NCBI GenBank assembly: GCA_043806415.1
Contig: JAZDHB010000029.1
Span: forward strand, 1-17,466
Length of the DNA: 17,466 nt
Reading direction: 5' to 3'
Source of the DNA: CAIXYX01 sp043806415
GTDB lineage: Archaea > Micrarchaeota > Micrarchaeia > Anstonellales > Anstonellaceae
Within the stretch, counting starts at the first letter, position 1; the number at the start of each line of letters is the position of its first letter. This document shows, one piece after another, positions 14,034 through 17,466 of the stretch. The translations under genes and the position numbers were made by a program. The notes under the pieces were generated by a model. That model saw nothing but the letters and a program-made list of their open reading frames with translations, was not told the origin of the DNA and searched no databases.

Positions 14034-14056
14034 GCGATAAGCGGCAAGCCTCCCTT

Positions 14057-14097
14057 GTTTTTATTTTCAAAAAAGACCTGCCTCCAAAAAAGGCAGG
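14057..14097. terminator. Terminators of convergent sepF and the toxin gene
   Basis: A T-run, tgtttttattttc (14057-14069), can end sepF. CCTGCC and GGCAGG (14077-14082, 14092-14097) form a perfect 6-bp hairpin. Read on the minus strand it is followed by TCTTTTTTG, the layout of a bacterial-style intrinsic terminator, 16 nt after the toxin stop. Confidence 0.65.
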
Positions 14098-14112
14098 AGA
14101 AAATCCCACTTC

Positions 14113-14409
14113 TTAGCGCGAGCGCGCCTCGTTCTCCCATTCGGCCAGGAACTTGTCGTAGGCTTTGTGGTCGCCGATGAATTCCATCCGGCGCATTTGG
14201 CCGACCTGCATAAAACAGACTCGATACTTGCCAACGCATATCCGATCCGAATAGAGCGGGACCCCCCATTTCTTGTGCTCGAAATTCGTATAGGTCTTGT
14301 ATTTGGTCTCCAGACGCTTGGCGAAAATGCGGCAAATCTCGATCGGGACTTTGGCTAGATAGTCTGTGAATCGCTCGCCGAACTCGATAGCGTAAGGCCC
14401 GTCCGCCAT
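14113..14409 (-). CDS. RelE/ParE-superfamily toxin
   Basis: A 98-aa protein with the fold pattern of the superfamily: an N-terminal strand (YAIEFGERFTDYLAKVP), two helices with Lys/Arg (IFAKRLETKYK), then the strand-rich half GKYRVCFMQVGQMRRMEFIGDHKAYDKFL typical of RelE-type mRNA interferases (K-YRV and GDHK-Y). Whether it cuts mRNA or targets gyrase cannot be decided; the archaeal context and GDHKxY favour a RelE-like nuclease. It begins 4 nt after the antitoxin stop with a weak AGTGAG site. Base composition looks more AT-rich than its neighbours. Confidence 0.82.
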   Translation of the reverse strand: MADGPYAIEFGERFTDYLAKVPIEICRIFAKRLETKYKTYTNFEHKKWGVPLYSDRICVGKYRVCFMQVGQMRRMEFIGDHKAYDKFLAEWENEARSR

Positions 14410-14413
14410 GTAC

Positions 14414-14686
14414 TCACTTCAGCAAATGAGAGTATTTCTTTCGAAATTCGGCCTCAGACATGGACTTGAGCTTTCCGCTGGCGTAAGCTTTCTGGATATT
14501 GGCTCCGGCTCGCTGGGATCTTTCATCGACCATTTGCTCGAAAGGAGCCATTTCCTCGCTTTGCAGCCGGTATTGCTGCACCAGCATCATCCGGGCCGCC
14601 TCGGTCTTGCTGGCCGCGAATCCGCGCTTGATGAGCGACTCGATGTAGGCGGCCAGCTCGCCATCCAGATGCAGGTTGATGTTCAT
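14414..14686 (-). CDS. Ribbon-helix-helix antitoxin
   Basis: A 90-aa protein. MNINLHLDGELAAYIESLIKRGFAASKTEAARMMLVQQY has the strand-helix-helix order of a CopG/ParD-type DNA-binding dimer. The rest (about 45-90) is a charged helix-rich segment that should wrap the toxin. GGTGA at 14695-14691 lies 4 nt before ATG 14686; the further ATG at 14707 is upstream of that site and rejected. The pair is antitoxin-first and tightly spaced, and phased AT-rich repeats cover its promoter, fitting autoregulation by the antitoxin. Confidence 0.85.
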   Translation of the reverse strand: MNINLHLDGELAAYIESLIKRGFAASKTEAARMMLVQQYRLQSEEMAPFEQMVDERSQRAGANIQKAYASGKLKSMSEAEFRKKYSHLLK

Positions 14687-14743
14687 TAAATCACCATTAA
14701 AGCACATTATTAATGCATTAAAGATAATTAAAGAGCATTAAAG
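14684..14743. repeat. Phased CATTAAAG repeats over the antitoxin promoter
   Basis: CATTAAA(G) or AATTAAAG occurs at 14684, 14695, 14716, 14726 and 14736. Spacings are 11, 21, 10 and 10 bp, so all copies face the same side of the helix. The array covers the promoter and start of the antitoxin gene. Ribbon-helix-helix antitoxins commonly bind such short direct repeats cooperatively, so this is probably the operator, with TATA-like ctttaat words inside it. Confidence 0.6.
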
Positions 14744-14756
14744 TTAATAAAAGCGA

Positions 14757-15158
14757 CTATTTCACGGCCCGGAATTTGTACCCATAATGGATGAGCCCTT
14801 CGGGGTCGTCCGAGCGGATCTTGCGGAACACCACTTCCACGGGATCTCCGATTCTCATCTTGGCCGGGTCGGAATCCACCACCTGGGTGGTGAGCTTGGG
14901 CCCCTCCTCCAATTGCACGATGGCCAGCATGTACGGCACCTCCAGCTCCAGGCCGGCGGGGGCGGAATGCACTTCGCTGAATGAGTAGATCTTGCCCTGT
15001 CCCGAGAAGCGGACGGTCTCCATCTGCCCTTTTCGGCGGCATTTGGGGCACAATTTGCGCGGCGGGAAATAGGGGGTCTTGCAGGTCGTGCATTTGGAGC
15101 CTTCCAAGCGGTAGCGCTCCGGGATTCGCCGCCATGTGATTGCGAGGTTTTCAGCCAT
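14757..15158 (-). CDS. DUF35 OB-fold zinc protein of the thiolase/HMG-CoA synthase complex
   Basis: The 133-aa product has the two DUF35 parts: a rubredoxin-like zinc ribbon with Cys23, Cys26, Cys37 and Cys40 (KCTTC, LCPKC), then an OB fold (GQGKIYSFSEVHSAP, EVPYMLAIVQLEEGPKLTTQVV, GDPVEVVFRKI). In archaea this protein scaffolds thiolase and HMG-CoA synthase so that acetoacetyl-CoA is channelled between them. GGTGAT lies 5 nt before ATG 15158, which fixes the start; the longer reading to 15320 overlaps thiolase. It follows thiolase by 41 nt. Confidence 0.9.
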   Translation of the reverse strand: MAENLAITWRRIPERYRLEGSKCTTCKTPYFPPRKLCPKCRRKGQMETVRFSGQGKIYSFSEVHSAPAGLELEVPYMLAIVQLEEGPKLTTQVVDSDPAKMRIGDPVEVVFRKIRSDDPEGLIHYGYKFRAVK

Positions 15159-15199
15159 AGATATCACCAATACATAAGCATCTGCCAGTACGCCACACG

Positions 15200-16363
15200 C
15201 TATTCCGCCCGTTTCATGATGTGCACCACGCACGTGGCGCCCGAGCCGCCCACGTTGTGGGTGAGGCCGATGTCGGCCTTCTTGACCTGGCGCGAGTTGG
15301 CCTGGCCGCGCAGCTGCCACACCACTTCCACGGCCTGCTTGACGCCCGTGGCGCCGACCGGGTGGCCGCAGCCCTTCAGGCCGCCGGACGTGTTCACGGA
15401 CACTTCGGCGTTGAGCGCGGTGCGCCCGTCCAGGGTGGCTTTCCCGCCTTCGCCTTTCTTGAAGAACCCGAGGTCCTCGATGGCCAGGATTTCGGCGATG
15501 GTGAAGCAGTCGTGCACTTCGGCCACGTCGATGTCCTTCGGCTTGACGTTGGCCATCTCGAACGCCTTCTTGGCCGCCACCTTGGTGGCATTCAGTTCGG
15601 TCAGCGATTTGCGGTCATGCAAGGCCAGTGTATCCGAGGCCTGGGCCGAGGCGACGATCTCGATGGGCACCTTGGCGTGCTTCTTGGCCCGCTCCAGCGG
15701 CATGAGCACCACCACGGCCGCGCCGTCGGTGACCGGCGAGCAGTCGAACACCTTGAGGGGCGAGGCCACCATCTTGGATTTCATCACCGTCTCGATCGTG
15801 ATGGGATTCTGGAATTGGGCGTATTTGTTGTGGCTGGCATTGAGATGGTTCTTGACCGCCACCGCCGCCATCTGCTCCTCAGTGGTGCCGTATTCCATCA
15901 TATGCCTTCTCGCGGCCAGGGCATAGATGGCCGGGAAGGTGGCGCCCGGAAAGAGTTCCCATTCCTGGTCGCCCGCCCCGCCCAGAGCGGAAATCACGTC
16001 CGGGCCGGGCACGTCGGTCATTTTTTCGACGCCGCCCACCACCACGCAGTCGTGCATGCCCGAAGCGATGGCCATGAATCCCGATCGCAGGGCCACGCCG
16101 CCCGACGCGCAGGCGGCTTCCACTCGCGTGGAGGGGATGGGGTTGAGGCCCATCCAGTCGGCCAGCAGGGCGCCCGCGTGCTCCTGCCCGATGAGCGGGC
16201 CGGGCGCCATGGTGCCGCAGAAGAGGCCATCGATCTCCGCGCCCTGGAGGTTGGCATCCTCGAGCGCGTTGCGTCCGGCCTGGATGATCAAATCGCGGAA
16301 GCCGCGCTGCCATTCCTCGCCGAACTTGCTCATCCCAACTCCCACAATAGCAACTTTACGCAT
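15200..16363 (-). CDS. Acetyl-CoA C-acetyltransferase (archaeal thiolase)
   Basis: It condenses two acetyl-CoA to acetoacetyl-CoA, the first step of the mevalonate route to archaeal isoprenoid lipids. The 387-aa product has the nucleophile Cys85 in EAACASGG, EVHDCFTIAE with its conserved His, and CGHPVGATG (332-340) with the second catalytic Cys/His pair. It belongs to the archaeal/SCP-x type that pairs with DUF35. GGTG at 16376-16373 is 9 nt before ATG 16363 and only 3 nt before ATG 16369, so 16363 (MRKVAIVGVG) is the preferred start. Its ribosome site overlaps the stop of the upstream membrane protein gene. Confidence 0.93.
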   Translation of the reverse strand: MRKVAIVGVGMSKFGEEWQRGFRDLIIQAGRNALEDANLQGAEIDGLFCGTMAPGPLIGQEHAGALLADWMGLNPIPSTRVEAACASGGVALRSGFMAIASGMHDCVVVGGVEKMTDVPGPDVISALGGAGDQEWELFPGATFPAIYALAARRHMMEYGTTEEQMAAVAVKNHLNASHNKYAQFQNPITIETVMKSKMVASPLKVFDCSPVTDGAAVVVLMPLERAKKHAKVPIEIVASAQASDTLALHDRKSLTELNATKVAAKKAFEMANVKPKDIDVAEVHDCFTIAEILAIEDLGFFKKGEGGKATLDGRTALNAEVSVNTSGGLKGCGHPVGATGVKQAVEVVWQLRGQANSRQVKKADIGLTHNVGGSGATCVVHIMKRAE

Positions 16364-16375
16364 AAGCATCAACAC

Positions 16376-16882
16376 CTAATTCTTTGTTTTCTTTTTGCTG
16401 GAAATGGATTTCGATTTTGGATTGGATTTCTTTTCATTGGATTTGGATTTCACCGGAGCGGGCGGGAAAACCAGCCCGGCGAGAAAATCGCAAATAATAT
16501 ATTCAATGAGAATAATGGTGGCAACGGCCAACGCTACGAAAAGAGCGACAAGAATGCTCGCTGGGCCGAAGAAAGAATTAAGGTAGGCGAGACTGTTGGG
16601 CCCGGAAGTTAGGAGAATGAACAACAGGGAGATAACAATAAGGCCGTAAAATGCGATGTAACGCGAGCGCATTTTGATATGGAAAAACTCCTTGCATTTG
16701 CAAATCACAAAATCGGCGAGTGCGAGGATGATGAGGCCCCTGAGCAAGCCGATAAGAAAGTCGATGGAAAAAAACGTATGATAGCCAAAGAAGAAGCCGG
16801 CCTGGGCTATTAGAGAGGAAACTGCGGAGAGTATGCCGAACGCCAACCATTTCCGTTTCGAGATGCCCAGGAAGTCTGCCAT
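16376..16882 (-). CDS. Unrecognised small membrane protein with Lys/Ser tail
   Basis: I do not recognise this 168-aa protein. Four hydrophobic stretches at about residues 12-33, 40-61, 75-93 and 105-135 predict four membrane spans, with no signal-peptide cleavage motif. The last ~28 residues (SKSNEKKSNPKSKSISSKKKTKN) are basic and probably cytoplasmic. A G-run (16897-16892) is 9 nt before ATG 16882; TTG 16891 is a less likely start. The gene is more AT-rich than its neighbours and sits between HMG-CoA synthase and thiolase, which are usually adjacent in archaea. It therefore looks like an insertion, though spacing suggests co-transcription. Confidence 0.75.
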   Translation of the reverse strand: MADFLGISKRKWLAFGILSAVSSLIAQAGFFFGYHTFFSIDFLIGLLRGLIILALADFVICKCKEFFHIKMRSRYIAFYGLIVISLLFILLTSGPNSLAYLNSFFGPASILVALFVALAVATIILIEYIICDFLAGLVFPPAPVKSKSNEKKSNPKSKSISSKKKTKN

Positions 16883-16900
16883 CGAAATCAACCCCCCGTA

Positions 16901-17398
16901 TCACAAGCTCTTCAATTTCCTTCTGTGCTTGACATACATCCCGTAATCGAGGTAGGTCTTGCGGTTGAGGTAATACGCGAGCGGGTGCTCCGCGCGCGCT
17001 CGCGCCTCGGGCAATAGATCGGTCGTCTCGATCACGAAGGCGTCCGAGCCCGCGCCCGAGCCGAAGGAAGTGAGCAAAATCTTCTGCCCCGGCTTGGCGA
17101 TGTCCAGCACGTTGCACAAACCGATCGGGCTGGCGGCCGAATAGGTGTTGCCGATGATGGGCGTGAGAAGCCCGGGCTTGACTTTCTCCGGATCGATGCC
17201 CATCTTCCGGGCCGCCTCGAGCGGGAATTTGCCGTTGGGCTGGTGGAAGACGAAGTAGTCGAAATCGGATGCTTTCATCCCGGTTTCCTCCAAAATCCCC
17301 TGCGTGGCGCCCATGATGTGTCTAAAGTAGGCCGGGACGCCGGTGAAGCGCCCGCCGTGCGAGGGGAATTCCGCGTGCTGCCAATTCCATTTCGGCAT
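16901..17398 (-). pseudogene. HMG-CoA synthase, C-terminal portion only
   Basis: HMG-CoA synthase condenses acetoacetyl-CoA with acetyl-CoA. The 165 residues here match the second half of the archaeal enzyme: FPSHGGRFTGVPAYFRHI, the catalytic-His motif FVFHQPNGKFP (His52), KPGLLTPIIGNTYSAAS, GQKILLTSFGSGAGSDAF and YLDYGMYVKHRRKL near the end. The N-terminal half with the catalytic Glu and Cys is missing. Upstream of ATG 17398 there is an in-frame TAA at 17411-17413, and none of the 68 nt to the window edge encodes a recognisable HMG-CoA synthase segment in any frame. It may be truncated, split with the N-half elsewhere, disrupted by a mutation or assembly error, or an expressed short gene. 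A CGGTG/CACCG dyad lies at 17434-17447. Confidence 0.7.
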
Positions 17399-17466
17399 TG
17401 TTGCGATTCTTTAACGAGAGGACAGGCCAATGACGGTGACACCACCGATTTTATCAAACAAACAGT

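Noticed and set aside
14684..14743. Phased repeats considered as a CRISPR-like or origin iteron array
   Set aside because: Units are only 8 bp with no spacers, and they coincide with the antitoxin promoter, so an operator is the simpler reading.
15221..16612. 463-codon plus-strand open frame opposite thiolase
   Set aside because: Shadow of thiolase and of the membrane protein gene; its His/Gly/Arg-rich translation has no recognisable domain.
17430..17466. Possible plus-strand gene start (ATG 17430 after GAGAGGA)
   Set aside because: Only 12 codons are visible before the window ends and no family can be recognised; chance is as likely.

Overview
This is archaeal chromosome. The diagnostic genes are RNA polymerase subunit E' with Spt4, an S26e-type ribosomal protein, Nop5, an STT3/AglB oligosaccharyltransferase, Orc1/Cdc6, an archaeal SepF, and a thiolase-DUF35-HMG-CoA synthase set. 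Start signals are also archaeal: GGTGA(T) Shine-Dalgarno sites and TATA boxes about 26 nt before several start codons. DNA is GC-rich and densely packed, with short acidic or lysine-rich protein tails. A DPANN-type lineage (Diapherotrites or Micrarchaeota) is my guess from gene content and is not proven here. I found no rRNA, tRNA, CRISPR array, insertion sequence or integrase.

Layout. 1-2871: the end of an unidentified gene; dcd (minus); a divergent nop5 - metallophosphoesterase - GNAT run (plus). 3137-6436: a very large aglB, with a palindrome before it and hairpins plus a long T-rich tract after it. 6638-7723 (minus): a DUF1858-type CxxC protein with a long disordered N-terminus and an unrecognised 98-aa protein. 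8028-9482 (plus): an information-processing operon, rpoE1 - spt4 - S26e - DUF1805. 9721-10656: an unrecognised, apparently leaderless gene. 10660-11821 (minus): hicB - hicA - HD-domain phosphohydrolase. 11859-13496 (minus): orc1/cdc6, divergent from sepF (13668-14033) across an AT-rich gap with several TATA boxes and two weak ORB-like words. 14113-14686 (minus): a RelE/ParE-type toxin with a ribbon-helix-helix antitoxin. 14757-17398 (minus): the first steps of the mevalonate pathway (C-terminal part of HMG-CoA synthase, thiolase, DUF35), interrupted by a small membrane protein gene.

How the genes fit together. The mevalonate set supplies isoprenoid precursors for archaeal lipids and for the dolichol carrier that AglB uses. 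Orc1 and SepF link replication and division. Dcd and the HD protein both fit nucleotide-pool metabolism. The two toxin-antitoxin pairs and the inserted membrane protein gene look richer in A+T than their neighbours and are the likeliest acquired parts.

The observations most worth checking are: the HMG-CoA synthase lacking its N-terminal half, with an in-frame stop just upstream; the helically phased CATTAAAG repeats over the antitoxin start; the single TATA box that appears to drive dcd and nop5 divergently as leaderless genes; the operator-like palindrome before aglB; the orc1/sepF intergenic region as a possible origin; and the hairpin abutting the sepF ribosome binding site. I did not identify a clear new multi-gene system.
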